The notes under the pieces are model-generated. The model did no database searches. It was not told the DNA's origin and saw only the letters and a list, made by a program, of their open reading frames with translations. A program made the translations under genes and the position numbers. Shown piece by piece: positions 41,438-54,358 of a DNA stretch of 64,000 nt (position 1 is its first letter; each line of letters starts with the position of its first letter). Location: contig JALUTQ010000045.1 in assembly GCA_032718865.1 (NCBI GenBank), positions 1,364,001-1,428,000 of the forward strand, in the 5' to 3' direction. The DNA comes from Tilletia caries. Its lineage: Eukaryota; Basidiomycota; Exobasidiomycetes; Tilletiales; Tilletiaceae.

Positions 41438-44400
41438 ATGTGGGTCGTGCGGGCCAAGTTCGATCTCCGTACCGAAGAGGAACGAGTGCTTGGATGCGGC
41501 GAAACGTACAAGATCACCCGGGACGACGAGGGAGGCCGCGCGCTTTACTTCCAGACGAAGAGCGTAAGCAAGATACACGCTTTCATCGAGGTTGCTCCGG
41601 CTCCGGATGACTTGAAATCAATCGCATGCGACTGGAGACCCACCTTGCGCCTTCTCCCAGGTCAACAAAAGAGTGATCCTCGACCAATCGGCATTAATAG
41701 GTTAAGGACTCGCGGTGAAGCGGAAGCGACGAGTGGTGACGATAATGCCGCGCCCCAAGAGGCGGAATACGAGACTTTCAATGCCCCGACGGATGAACCT
41801 TTCGAGATCCAGGACGGAGATATTCTGACCTTGAAAAACAAGGTGGTAATCAGGTGAGTCTGCTCTCCTCTCTCCATGCTCTGTATTTCTAGGTGTATAT
41901 TGCGCTGCTCAATGCCAATGCGCTGAGCTCTCACGAATGATTTCTTTCTATCTTCGAACTTCAGAGTCAAGTGGATTCCCCTCTCCTTTTGCATTGCGCC
42001 GAAAACTGCAGAAAGATGGCCGGATTTCGAAAAAACGAGGGCTGAGGCGGCCGGTATGGGTGAGCGTGGTCCAGCGCAATAATGTCCTTTAAGACTTCCT
42101 GACTAGTATGTCTGACCAATTCTTCACTCTACAGGTGTTCCGCTTGTTAGCTCCGCCGAGTGGCAATCCGGAGCGACTCACCTCGTCCTGAAGCGGGTAG
42201 TACTCCGGTCCTATGTGATCGACGCCCTCCATGCGCCTGCAGCCCTCGTCAACCCTGCCTTCGTCCAAGACATCGTCGATGCGGCCGTAAATGCCGAGAA
42301 AGAATGCACCGGGATCAGTCGTGTGTTGCGGTCGATGGATCCGCAAGCACCGAAGTACCAGCCGGATCCACCTGAAGTGGACGATCCGAACCGGGAGGAA
42401 ATGCAGGCTACGCTGATGAAGGCGATGGAAGTAAAGCCGCGCGTAAGGCCGCTTCTGGGCAGGTCCATTCTGTGCTTTGTGGCAGACCAAGATGAAGGAT
42501 CTGTAAGTTTCTGACCTTCGAAAAATTTTCACATTTGGCGACGAGGCGACTGACGCCGTATTCTGACTATCGTTCCTGACGGCAGCGTGTCGAAAGTCGC
42601 CACGTCGCAGCAGTCCTCCGCAGTCTTGGGGCCGCGGTCAAGATACACTCGTTGAAAGAACAGCCTATTCGGACCAAGCAGGTCGCTCTGGAGGTCATTC
42701 GCGCATTCAAGTCGGCCGCCGGCACCTCTGTAGCGGAGCAACCTCCCGAAGTTCGGCGGCATGTAGAAACGGGTCAACAGGCAATTATCTATTACATGGG
42801 TGATGTGGATTCTCTCGCTCCCATCGGCGCCGCTGCGAAAGAGTGAGTAGACCATGGCGCCTCGTATCTATGCGACGAGTAAACTGATCTCGTGTGACCC
42901 TCTGCACTACTATTGCACGATGTCCTTCTTGGGTGCCTCAGGATGAATTGTCCTATGCCTCGAGTCTTAGGAGGTGATCTAGACTGGATTGCATACGGCG
43001 TGCGGCAAGCCGAGTCCTTGCTTGAGCCTTTCACGGGAAATGAGGAAGACTATGTCGACCTGATGCCATCCACACAACAGCTAGAAGAAAGGCGCGCAAG
43101 CCCGGGACGAAGAATGGAAAGTCCTGTCCAGCCCGAAAATGGTGAGTTTTCGTTTCAGCTAGACTTATGTATCGCTATCTAACTGCCCTTGCCTTCCATT
43201 CGAAGCCCGTGCTGACGACGCTGCTGCCACAGTAGTTCCTGCCAACAGGGAGCATGTCGCTGAGCCAACTCATGATGCTGACGGCGCGCAGCAGCCGCCA
43301 GTGCCGACTGACAAGGGTGCCGACAAGTCAGCAGAGATAGTGAGCATGTCCAAAGACCAAAAGTTCAGATCAAGCAGTTTTGCTGACTTCTCGTTGGTCC
43401 TCCTCAGATGTCCTTGCAGCGAATGCAACAAAAGGCAGCATCACGGAAGAAGGACATGTTCGATGCGCTTCTAGACGACGATTCGCCGCCACGACCTGCT
43501 GCACGATCAAAAGCAGCACAAAGACGGGCTGCTGAAGCTCAGGCTGCTCAGAACCGACAAACGACAGGAACGGAAAGAGCGACAGAGACGAGTGCGGGAC
43601 CTTCTAGAACAACGTCGGGCAGGAGCAGGCGTGCACCGATGGACCTTGACGATATGTTCGGCGACATCAGTGAAAGTGCTGATGGGCGGAGTGCGATCGG
43701 TGGCAACACTGCTGGCAGCAAGCAGACTCCGCAAGAATCTACGACGCGGCAGCTGCGCGCTGCGTTGAACGAAGAGGCACGATCACAAGCTGCGGGTGCG
43801 ACGCAGTTGGAGGCAATGGGCCTCACGGCGGGGGGCTCGCTGTTGACGCAGGCCATACCCGAGGGAGGCGATGGCGGCGATGACGAAACTCGGAGTCAAG
43901 CACCATTGACACCGCTCGTGGAGATGGATCAGTCCGGTCCGTCTGACTCACAGGCCTCCGCACAAAGGGGAGGACGAAAGCGGAATGCATCGCCGTCACC
44001 TGACAGGGGAGATGCTTCGACTGTGCGAAGAGCAAAGCGACGCAAACACGGCGCTGATGAAGGAGGCAAGGAAGGGGGAGGAGAGAAGACCGGTCAAGGT
44101 GACAAGCAGCAAAGGGAAGGAGAGCCCTCGGCGGCGATGCAAGCCCCTGTCGTACGTGGTCACAAGCACAAGGAGACGGGCAAGGGACCTGATAAGGACG
44201 AGCAATTCCTCCGAGCGGTCAGCACAATTGAAAAGCGCAAGAAGGCGGATCCGTTCGACAAGGAGTTCAATCAGCTGCGGATTGCCAAGCCCGTGTACGA
44301 CGCTGGGGGCAGACGGGTCCGGACTGAAGCGGAGGCAGGCTCCGGCAAAGGAGGCGTGCAGGTGGTACGATCTGGCGCTCGGGCAAACGCGACTGATGCG

Positions 44401-45697
44401 CAAGATGAAGAGGAGGATGAGGAGTTCCAGCGCTTCCAAGAATTGGCGGATGATGATCTGGACTGGAATCTGAGGGGCAACTTTATGCAGGTGGACTTTG
44501 TTCCGCTTGTCGTGGAACGAGCGGAGGCACGTCCATTTCGGATCGAGCCTGATGGACGGCCGAACTTCAAGGCATTCCGTAGGGTGAGTTTTCTAAGCCA
44601 GGTCTGGCTATACCTGACAGAAGCTGATTCGAGACTTCGCACAATCCACAGAAGGGACAAGCCAAAAAGGTGGTTGACCCTGTTCGAGTAATCTCGACGG
44701 TGCTCGATGATATGCCACAGCTGCAAATCGGAGAAGGTGAGCCCTGGATTGCAATGCACCTTGATGGAGGAAAGTGTGCTGAAGAAGCCCGTCTTCTTAT
44801 TCCTTAGACTCGGTCATGGACATGGTGGCATCGAAGCGGACCACGTACGGCGGTGCTGACGACGAAGAGCTCGAAGAGGACGACGCTGACTTTACCGGAT
44901 TGCATCCTCCGTCTCGAACCTACTCTGGCAACCGTGCCAAGACGGCCAAACGATTCCAATTCTCTCTGGGAGACGATGAGAATCCGCGAGCAGATGCCGC
45001 TTCGCAGCGTGAGGCGCCTGAGCCAAGTGGAACCGGTCGGCGCGGGCGATCCCAAGGTGCAACTGCGAGCAGCGGCCGAGGGCGGGGAGGACGGGCCAGG
45101 GCACCGACTCAATACGTCGAGGTTTCTGACGATGAAGAGGAGAGTGATCCAGAAGCTGGATTGCTGCTCAACCTGGATGAAGAAGTGGGCTTGGACGAGC
45201 AAGACCAAGCTGCGGAGACTCAGTTCAGTCTTGACTCCCAGAGCGCGGCTCCCAGCAAAAGGGCAAAGAGGGGAGCTACAGGAGCAGGAGGTGGCGGTCG
45301 AGGGGGTAAGAAGGCATTCGTGGCTCCGCCGCAGACCTCCGCTCAAGCAGGCGGTGCAAGTAGCTCGCGGCACGCCACAGCATCGAACCAGTCATCCCAG
45401 CTCTTCAGGGGCATCAGCGACTCTCTCGACCCACTCGGTGAACAAGAGTCCAGTCTAGACCCCAGTGCCGCTGTCGATCCCTCGACTACGTCTGGATCCG
45501 CAGCCGGAAGCAGCGTGAATGCGCCGCCTGGCTCGGTCGTTCCCGCTTCGAGGCCGATGGACGATGAAGATACCTTCATGGGCTTCGGGGCTTCGGGAAG
45601 GCGGAAGAGGACTGGCGCGACGGGCGGGACTGCCGGCTCTGCAGCTTCTGGGGCCTCTGGCTCTCGAAGCCTTGCTCGGGGTCGATCACGATTCTGA
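41438..45697 (+). CDS. Nbs1-like subunit of the MRN DNA-repair complex
   Basis: Binds Mre11-Rad50 at double-strand breaks and recruits Tel1/ATM. Nine exons: 41438-41853, 41965-42059, 42135-42502, 42586-42842, 42942-43141, 43206-43339, 43408-44583, 44652-44736, 44808-45697; 1206 residues. The start MWVVRAKF matches the MW- start of Nbs1. The FHA domain (SVSKIHAFIEV, FEIQDGDILTLKNKVVIRVKW) is interrupted by a charged insert. Tandem BRCT-like domains follow (SSAEWQSGATHLVLKRVVLR; GRSILCFVADQ). The middle is long and disordered. Near residue 860, PNFKAFRRKGQAKKV resembles the NFKKFKK Mre11-binding motif. The tail is acidic then Gly/Arg-rich and ends RGRSRF. An upstream in-frame ATG at 41341 exists but precedes the domain. 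Confidence 0.85.
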
Positions 45698-46009
45698 GAA
45701 TGACCGCCTGCTGGAGTCCAGGAATTTACATGTGATGCATGTTTGGTACTTCTCCCATTGCGCAAATTGCCCCTTGCACGCACATACTTGTCCCCTCCTA
45801 GGCCAGCTGCACCATGCTGGCGACGTGAGCGTGAAGCATGGAACTTCCGCTCTTTTGTGAGGTTGTCATGCTCCATGTTGGAATAGGTCTCCCCGCACTT
45901 GTGAGAGCAACTTCGCGACACCTTCCTTCCTGGACCGCTTGACCAGTCTTGAAAGCGCTCCACGATCGTCACCAGAAGCCAACACAACCGAGACGACGGC
46001 ATCGCGAAC
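45698..46009. promoter_or_regulatory. Nbs1 3' flank and PEX2-fusion promoter
   Basis: Tandem gene spacing of 312 bp. Contains one TTGCGCAA palindrome at 45758-45765, the same core as the 23-bp element found twice elsewhere. Otherwise unremarkable. Confidence 0.35.
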
Positions 46010-49000
46010 ATGTCGGATCCCTCTGCGCCGCGACCGGCAGCAGCGACAGCGGCTGGTGCTGGGGCGATCCCCATTCCGCCAGAGGACTCCGGAGCGCAGC
46101 AAGACAGCCCGAGCACAGCCCTCGCTCGTGCACAGGATGACATGGAACCCTTCTGGAGCGCGGCGCGCCGATCGGCTGAACCCGCCATCGAGCGCATCTG
46201 GAAGCGCATGCCGAGCTTTCCCTCGCCACCTCTGCGGGTGCAGCGTGTCAATCAGCTCGATGCCGAGCTGCTCGACGAAGAGCTCGTCGGTCTTCTCCTC
46301 GAGCCGCTCAAGACGGCATTGGCCAACATCAAGGCGACGCTACCTTCCGACTTGGAGCCAGAACTGTTCCTTTTACTACGGCTCGTTCTCTACAAGCTCA
46401 GCATTTGGGATAACGGCGCGACGTACGGCGCCATGATTCAGAATCTGAAGTACCGCAACGAGTGGGCACACAGAGGAGGATGTAAGTCCATGTACACATA
46501 CTTTCAAAGCGCCCCCCGCTGCTGCCCCACTGACCTTCTCCATCATTTCTTAACATCTACTCTATAGTACAATCCACATCCAGGGACATCTCCTTGTCCA
46601 GCCTCCAGCTGACCCTCTACCCATTCCTAACCATTATTCTGCCATGGGCGCATACACGCGCGGAGCGGAGCATGATCAGTCGCTCCTTCTCCGATATGCC
46701 TCTCAATGATCCGAGGCGCATCATCTGGGCTGGGCTAGACCGTGCGCAGAAGTTCTGGTCTGTCGCGGCGCTGATCAACTTCGCAGCCTTCCTTGGGGAC
46801 GGAAAGTGAGTTGCCTTCAAATCATTTTCAGCTGGTTGGCATTTTCATCTCACAGCAACGCGCTCCTCTTTGTAGGTACCGGACCCTCGTCGACCGTATC
46901 CTGGGGATGAGGCTCACCTATGCACGACGCGCCATGAACAGAAACGTGTCCTTCGAGTTTTTGAATCGGCAGCTGGTCTGGCACGCCTTCACGGTAGGTT
47001 TTCCCTTTCTCAAAAACAGCAGTCTGTAAGGAATCTGACGTTTAAGCTTGGACACGTCGGCAGGAGTTTCTCCTGTTCCTCTTGCCCCTCATCAGACCAA
47101 GACGACTGCTCCGGCGCATTTCCAAGTTTCCCACGCACCCAAAGTTCCTCTCGTTCCTACTCAGGTTCCTGCCGAAGGTTGTGACCGAGCGCGCTCTCGG
47201 CATTTTGCCTCCAGCCCAAGGACAGAAGAGGCCGGCACTTGCTCCCAACGGGTTCATGTCTCATGTCTCCCGCTTCACGAGTCGCGGCGTGCAAAAGGAT
47301 GAGGCGCGCAAGGGAAAGTACCCGGACCTCCCAAAGGGGTGCTGCGCCATCTGCTGGCAAAGACTCGAGGAGGAAGCCGGTGTGTCGACGTCCGGCGGAG
47401 TTGTCGGCTCGGCTGTCGCTTCGGCATCCATGACGGGCGCTTCTGCTGCCTTCGGTGCTCTGGGTGTTCCCTCGGCCGATCTACTCGACCCCACATCACG
47501 ATTCACCTCAGGAACAGCTCGGATGGGTGCCAGGCGACAAAGACCACGAGCGCTCCAAGGTAGTCAACAAGGTTTGGCTAATCGGGCGCTGAAGGGTATC
47601 AAGACGGCTGCAAAGCGGGACAAGGCCAAGCAAAGGACAAAACACCTCGCAGAACGACAGAAGCGTAGCTCCGCGCAGTCGGAGACGGACGGAGAGCAGT
47701 CTTCAGGCGAATCGTCCGCAGAAGAGGAGAAGGACGACGATCGGGAAGAAGCTCTCATGCTGGGAGGAGTCTCTTCCACAGGTTTGCGCTATGCCGATGC
47801 AGAACTGTTTGTGCCTTACTCGGCACAGCCTTGCGGGTGCTTGTACTGCTACTTCTGCCTGACAGAGCGTCTACTGGGCGAGGAGGCAGGCGAGGAGCTC
47901 GAGGATGAAGGAGGCTGGGAATGTCTCCGTTGCGCTACCAGGGTCAAGGGTGCCGCCAGAGCTGTCAGTACAGAAGATGAAGACGTCACGCCTCAAGCTG
48001 GTGGCGACGATGGCGATGATGGAGACGACGGTGGTGACGAGGGTCAGGGCGATGCTCGCCCCAGTGGCGAAGCTGACCCTGATCAGTCCGGCGGTGGTCC
48101 GCCCGAAGACGATGATTTATTTGACAACGACGATGAAGACGATGGAGTCTTGGACTTCTCCACTGAGGGTAATCCAGGTGAAGGCCAGCAACGTGCCGAC
48201 AGGTTTTCGGACACCAGCGATGATGACGAGGATGACCGGCCCAGGACCCCGGTGGACTTCCAAACCGGGTCTGACACTACTGTCACGATCAATCCCTCGA
48301 ACCTTCCCCCCTTCCTTCGCGCACACCGACCTTATGCTCTCAAGAACGAGGATGTTTCCTTGCAAGATGAGTCAACTCTGCTTGCAGCGCCATCCCGTAG
48401 GCTCAGCATGGCAACTACAAACCCTACCATGATCAGTGGGGGTCGAGGCGATCGCGAGCGTCTTTCTATCTCGACTACACCGGGCCCTGCCAGTTCTATC
48501 GCGCGCACCTTGCGAGTGAACCGGGTCAACAGCTTTTCAGGCCAGCGGGGATCCTTGTCCCTTCACAATCAGCCCCCGGCAATCCCCGCCGTCATCTCGA
48601 CGTCCCATGTCGTAGTTCCCCCTCTCAACTTTGATGTTGTGGCTGCCGGAGTCTACCGTTCCGGCCATCCGAACGAGCGCAACTTCGACTTCATGGAGAG
48701 GCTAGGGTTGCGAAGCATCATGTGAGTCTTGGACAGATGTCGAACCTTGTTACGAGCTGCTAATGTGTGCATGTTGATCATTTCCAGGTACCTGGCCAAC
48801 GAGGATTACCGCGACAATGTTGCAGGGTGGGCCAGAGCAGCCGGTTTGAAAATCTTCCACTTTCCCCTTGAGGTGAACAAGGAGCCTTTTGCCGAGAGTG
48901 AGTCAGAGGATCGAGAGTATCAGGTGTGAGCGTCCAGTAGCTGACTTCTCCCTGCTTTTCCCTCTGCACAGTGGACGCTGGTGCCGTCGCGAATGCCCTC

Positions 49001-49315
49001 TCCGCCGTTGTCGACAAGCGAAATCTCCCGATGCTCATTCATTGCAACAAGGGCAAATACCGTGTAGGTTGCCTCGTCGGCTGTATCCGGCGACTCCAAG
49101 GATGGAGCCACACCAGCATCTTTGAAGAGTTTGCCCGCTTCGCCGGTACCAACAAGATTGCGGACCAGGAAGTGAGTGTATAATCCTAGCCATCGTCAGC
49201 TGGTCCTACAAGAGATTGCACCTACTGAATGCTCCCTCGCCTGCAGTTCATTGAGGTCTTCAACCTGTCCACGGTCTTCATCGACCCTGAAAACAAGCCC
49301 GACTGGCTCTCATAA
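46010..49315 (+). CDS. Peroxin-2 (RING ubiquitin ligase) fused to SIW14/PFA-DSP phosphatase
   Basis: Seven exons: 46010-46481, 46568-46805, 46876-46993, 47064-48721, 48788-48897, 48972-49171, 49247-49315; 954 residues in one frame. Residues ~1-370 have the Pex2 membrane domain (QLDAELLDEELVGLL, HAFTEFLLFLLPLI). A RING follows, with CAIC at ~370, PCGCLYCYFC at ~535 and WECLRC at ~565. It is split by a ~160-residue basic/acidic insert, and the usual CxH position reads CGC. After a long acidic linker, residues ~800-954 are a plant-and-fungi atypical dual-specificity phosphatase: VYRSGHPNERNFDFM, then active-site HCNKGKYRVG at ~890 and SIFEEFARFAGTNK. Known roles: Pex2 ubiquitinates the receptor Pex5; Siw14 hydrolyses inositol pyrophosphates. 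The fusion sits inside a 1.66-kb exon with no stop between the domains. Confidence 0.88.
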
Positions 49316-49740
49316 TCGACGACAAAAGAATACAGATATCGACCTCAATGCACATAAGATGCCACTTTGCCACGACATCAAGGGTACACATCGATCCAAA
49401 GATGTCTGTCTCGGATTAGACTGACGAGCGAGGAAAGAATGACATGGGATGGAGAGGGAACTCTTGAGCTTGAGGTTGGAGAAGAGACACATTGCGACAT
49501 GAAGAGGTTGTAGCGGAAAGAAAACGTGAGATGGACTGTTGTGAATGGGGAAAGGCGCGGAGGCGCGGCTCGAAATCAATGTGAATGATGCACAACGAAC
49601 ATAAGGATCATTAGTGGAAAGGAGAAAGAGTCCGTTGAGAGGAAGAGAAGAGTGGAGAGGGCCGAATGGATCGAGACGCAGTGAGCGGGACAGAGAAGTG
49701 ACCCGGTTCTGTCTTGCTGTCCGCGGCAGCCGATTCCTCT
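49316..49740. other. Convergent intergenic, fusion gene and kinesin
   Basis: Shared 3' flank of convergent genes. No coding signal. Confidence 0.5.
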
Positions 49741-52700
49741 TCAAGAGGGCGACGACGAAGCAGCAGCTAGCGTGAGCCCAACTCCAGCACTGCTCCTCCG
49801 CTTCCGCCGAACGGGTCCCACACTCCCCGACCCTGACCCCGCCCGCCCACCGACGCCGCTCTCTCGACGGTACGGAGCCGACTTGTGAGTGCTGTCCGGA
49901 ACGAGGACGTTCGCGTTCCCGTCTGAATTCTTCTTGCCTTGGTTCGTTCCATAGTCGAGGATGTAATCCAACGAGGCCGTCGAGCTGTTGCCCACTTCGC
50001 CAAACGGATCGCGCGACGGCCCGCCACCGCCGCCGCCCGAGACGCGAGGCGAGATCGAGGCAGGCGTCGAAGCCGAGCCGCTCGAGCCGAAGTTCTCTTG
50101 GTCCATCTCGCCGCTCTCGTCAACGTCCGTGTCCGTGCTGCCGCCGACGGCAGTCTTGTTGCCGGCCAGGAAGGCCTTGTTGAATAGACCCGCGCGCAAA
50201 TGGGCTCCAGCCGCCGAACTCACTCGAGTCGAGCGACGGACGGGAACACTTCTGCCTTTCACTGGCGCCATGAGCCCAGAAGACACGACGGGAGTGGTAG
50301 CAGCAGGAACAGGAGCAGGAACAGCAGTAACATCCTCCCACTCCGCCCCCGAGTTCGCGCTGGTACTGCTCACATCCGGGTCGGCCGCCCCGCCCGAGAC
50401 CTCCGTCGACGGAGGGTGAAGGCCGGTCAGTCGACGTCGGAAAGGAGCAGTTCGTTTGGTCGGGGAGGAGAGAGGCGAGGACGAGCTCAGGTCAAGAATG
50501 TTCACCTCCGGCGGGATGGCGAACCGCATCATGCCCTGACCCTGATCGTCAAGACAGCCCTCGCCAGCTTCGTCCGCCCATCGGAAGGCCTTGGCCTTCT
50601 TCTGCTGGCGCTGGCCCGCAGCACCCACCACCGCACCAGTACCAGCTCCCGCTGCACGACGAGGACTCAAAGGTCGTTGTGCTTGCTGAGCAACACCCCC
50701 ACGTCGACTGCTACTGTCACCAACACCGACGTTCGCGGCACCGCCAGGCCCGCCCAGCGTCTTCGCAACGACCCTACGACCCGAGATCGGCACAGATCCC
50801 GAAGGACCGATTGGTCCACCTGCCCGACTCCCCGCAGCAGTGAGGACAGCCGAAGAGGAAGAAGCTACAACGCCCACCCCGCCAGCGACCGCACGTCGGG
50901 GCGACCCGGGCGAACTTGACTCTCCCCCACTCGAATGGCCCAAATGGGAGCCCAGGGCGGAGTTCCGACCCGTACGCGCCATCCGAGAGACCGCGTGATT
51001 CGCGAGGGAACTTCGTCGACGAGCCTGCGCGTTCGAAGCAGCCGTGGCACGCATATAGGCCGGGACCGAACTTGCAGACGCAGACGCAGGCGCGGGCGGG
51101 CCAAGCTCCTTATCCTTCTCTCGCTGTTCTTGTTGTTGTTGTTCGACCAACCCGACCCGACCGTCGTTCGCCGACCCCCCACGAGTCGAGCTCGACGCCG
51201 ACGTATATGTCGGTCCCGGGATGGTCGAGGCGGCGAAGTACGATGCCGCCGGAGGAGTAGGCGACAGAGGCGAATGACCACCTTCCTCAATCGAGGCCGG
51301 GATAGCAACCACAGCCCGGGGAGCACCCAACAACGAAGCCCGTCCTCGTCGTCCATGGCCCGCCATCACTTTCGCCCGTGCAGACGGCATCACACCGGCC
51401 GCAGCCGCAACCGCAGCTGCATTGGCATTCGCAGCCACCTTCCGTAGCGCCCCACCAGCAATCGATGACAGCGATGATGAGGACGACATGCCACCCAAGT
51501 TCACCTCCAACCGAATCCCAGCAACCTCCGCAAAGCTCCGCTCGTTTAACCCAAGCACCGCCTTCAACTGCCCCACCAGCTCATCGCCATCCTCGCCCCC
51601 CTTCTTCTCCAGCTCGCCCAGAACGTCACCCAGCACCGCATGAACCCGGGCAGCCAGACTTCCCAAGACGCACATCTTCCGCGCGTCCGCTTCGCGCCCG
51701 GCCACGCTGGCGCGGTAGAGCGCCTGCAGTCGGTCCCGCTCAAGCTCAGCAAAGAGCTTGTCACCCACATGACGAACTTCCGCCCCCGCCGGCTTCTCCG
51801 GCCCTGCATCCGGGTCGTACGGCGCTACGGGTCCCCCAGCAGCAGCAGCAGCAGCAGCAGCGCCATTCTCGCCTGTAGATACCAATACAGGAGGCGGAGG
51901 TGGGGGCCTGAACCTCGAGTTGTTCGCCGCTGCCACAGTGAACGCCTGAGCCGCATGAACGCTGTTGTCCAACGACCGCTTGGCGTCGATCAGCAGAGGG
52001 TCGCCCAACCGCCTCTCCGCAGGCGAGAGGATCATCGCCCGCAACAGATCGCGTTCGGTGACCAAGTGCGCCGGTGGGGCGTGTTCGCTCTCGGGCACAC
52101 CCGCTTTCCACGCCTCCTCCGCCGCGCGTCCCAGTTCAGCCTCAATCTCGGCCAGCCGTGCCTTGACGGGTCCAAGTTGGGCATTCGCGCCGTCCAGCTC
52201 GGCCTGTGCGACAGCCTTCTGACCGACGAGCCTCTTGACTCCTTCGATGCTCTCCTGCATCCGGCTGGTGGCCACCTCGACTTCGCGCTGAACGTCGATC
52301 CTCCTGCGCTTCATACCCACGCTCTCGAGCATGCCGCGCTCGGCCAGCTTGGCCTTCAACTCGGCGACTTCCTCCTTGAGCTCGTGTATGGCCTGCACGT
52401 ACTGGGCCACATGCCGGTCCACATTGAGCATATTGCGCGAGATCTTGGTACGGATATTTTTAGCCTGATTCGCGTACTTGAGCGTGTTGTGCGTCTCTTC
52501 GTAGTGGGCCGAGCTCGGGGAGACACAGACGATCATCGTGGTGCGACAGTTCCCACCGAGACTGAATTTGAGGAGACGGGTCAGTTTGGAGTTGCGGTAG
52601 GGGACGTGTTTGCTTCGACCGTCGGTCACGCAGAGCGCGTTGATGCAGTTTCCGAGGGCGAGGAGGGACTTGTTGATATTGGCACCTTCCTTCATGCGGG

Positions 52701-53702
52701 CACCATTGTTCCTCGTCGCAGCGGCGCGTTCGGACCCGGCGAGGTCGATGATGTTGAGCGAGGCACTGGTCGTCTCTGAGACGGTGTCGGCGGTCCGTGG
52801 GCGCTGGGTGACGTTGATCTGAAGGACGGCGTGGGAGCGAGAGGAGACGGCATTGGCCTCTGTGGGACTCATCGTTCGTCTTCGATTCCCCTCTTCGAGC
52901 ATTTCCAAGACAGCCTCGGGCGAGGCAGGGATGTGTTCGGTAATGCCGACGACGGAGATCTTGTTTGTGGTGTCTTCGCGGAGGGCGAGACCTGAGCCTG
53001 GTGGGGTCGGATTTGGGGAGAGCAAGTCTCGGATGGTCTCGTTGTAGATTTCGAGATAGGAGAGTCTGATGTCGACGTCGCATTCGGTTTGGATATCTGC
53101 GATGCGCTGATAGAGTTCTTTCATTGTGAGGAAGATGACACCTGGGTCGGAGGGTGTGCCGGAGATGGTATGTGTTTTCCCGCAACCTGTAGCCTGCGAG
53201 GGATTGAAAACGAGGGATCAGCTCACCATGCATTGTGGGATAGCTATAAGGCGGAGAGAGGACTCACACCATATGCGAAAACACTTGCGTTGTATCCGTT
53301 CAAGACGCCTTCGAGCAAAGGCTTCATGGTGCCTTCGAAGACAGTATACTGTCCACAGGAATCATCGAAAATGCGATCGAAGGCATATCGCATGTCCTTA
53401 TGCCTTTTGGCGCCGGGAGCATAAGAGGGCGTAGCGAGCAGACGGGTAAGAGGGTTGTTGTCCGGCGGGTCGAAGATGAGGACCTTGTCATCGACGGGAG
53501 TGACGATGGGGCGGAGTAGCTTGGGTCGTAGATGGATCGGTGTGTGGTGAAGGTCATTTTCGTAGGGTTTGGCTGGTGATCCGCCTGAGAGGCCTCCGTC
53601 GCCGAGGAAGGGTACGTATGAGGAAGTGGGTGCGAGCAGGGCCTGTTCCTTGGGGGAGAACGGCCTGATGCGGACGCAGACGGTGATGCTCGACTCGGCC
53701 AT
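49741..53702 (-). CDS. Kinesin-8 (Kip3-type) motor
   Basis: Microtubule plus-end-directed motor of the Kip3/KIF18 class that limits microtubule length and aids spindle and nuclear positioning. Two exons (53268-53702; 49741-53193), 1295 residues. The motor domain occupies ~1-450: P-loop ATGCGKTHTISGTP just after the intron, switch I SSRSHAV, switch II IDLAGSER, and the class-typical RYAFDRIFDDS and GVIFLTMKELY. A short coiled-coil neck follows (HELKEEVAELKAKLAERG). The tail is very long, low-complexity and Ala/Gly/Ser-rich, with poly-Ala and poly-Pro runs and acidic patches. Residues 40-75 form an extended loop 2, as in kinesin-8. The intron splits the motor exactly before the P-loop. Confidence 0.92.
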
Positions 53703-54358
53703 CTCAGCGCTGCGAGTTTCTATCTGGTCGATGCTGGTTGCCTTGATGCTGCCTCTTGCTGGCTCTTGCTGGTTGAGGGGAGCGGCCAGTATGGAAACGG
53801 TCGAAGGTGTTGGTTCGGTGTTTATTTCAGGCGACCTTTGGCCCGATTTCCAACCAACACCTATTCTTCACGCGTCAAGCGCGCCTCGGTCACGTGATCA
53901 CCACTAGCACCGTCAAATCAATCACCGTGATCATGATCATCAAATCCATTGACCGTCACTCCATTCATTCAATCTTCACTCACTCATCCACAGACCCTCC
54001 CAGTCTTCCACCTCAGCGCTTTGTGGCCCACCGCCCAGCTGTGAGAGCGTGTGGTAGCATCGGCGTACATCGTTTCGGTGCAGTTGATCATCGGAATTGA
54101 CAGCAGGCGAGCCGCGAGCTCGGAACGGGTGATGAGGGACGCTCGGAGCTTTTCCGAATGGCTCCGGGTCGATGATGACCTCAGCATCGCTCCCTCAACT
54201 CTGAACTCACTCAGATTGACCTCGCTCGCGCCTGGCTCCAGGGCGTGTGTAACATACATATACAGACGAGTACGAGCTGATCTCTGCCTTCCGTCCCCTC
54301 CTCTTCCCCTCTTTTCCCCGTGTGTAGTGTGCGCGTGGGTGTTATTGTAGTAGCAGCC
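53703..54358. promoter_or_regulatory. Divergent promoter, kinesin-8 and mitochondrial J-protein
   Basis: 656 bp between divergent starts. Short AT-rich runs and repeated CATTCA/ATCAAATC words near 53915-53970. No gene recognised. Confidence 0.4.

Noticed and set aside
51640..52779. 379-codon plus-strand open frame
   Set aside because: It lies antisense to the kinesin-8 motor and neck region; the opposite strand has clear motor motifs, and this frame has none.
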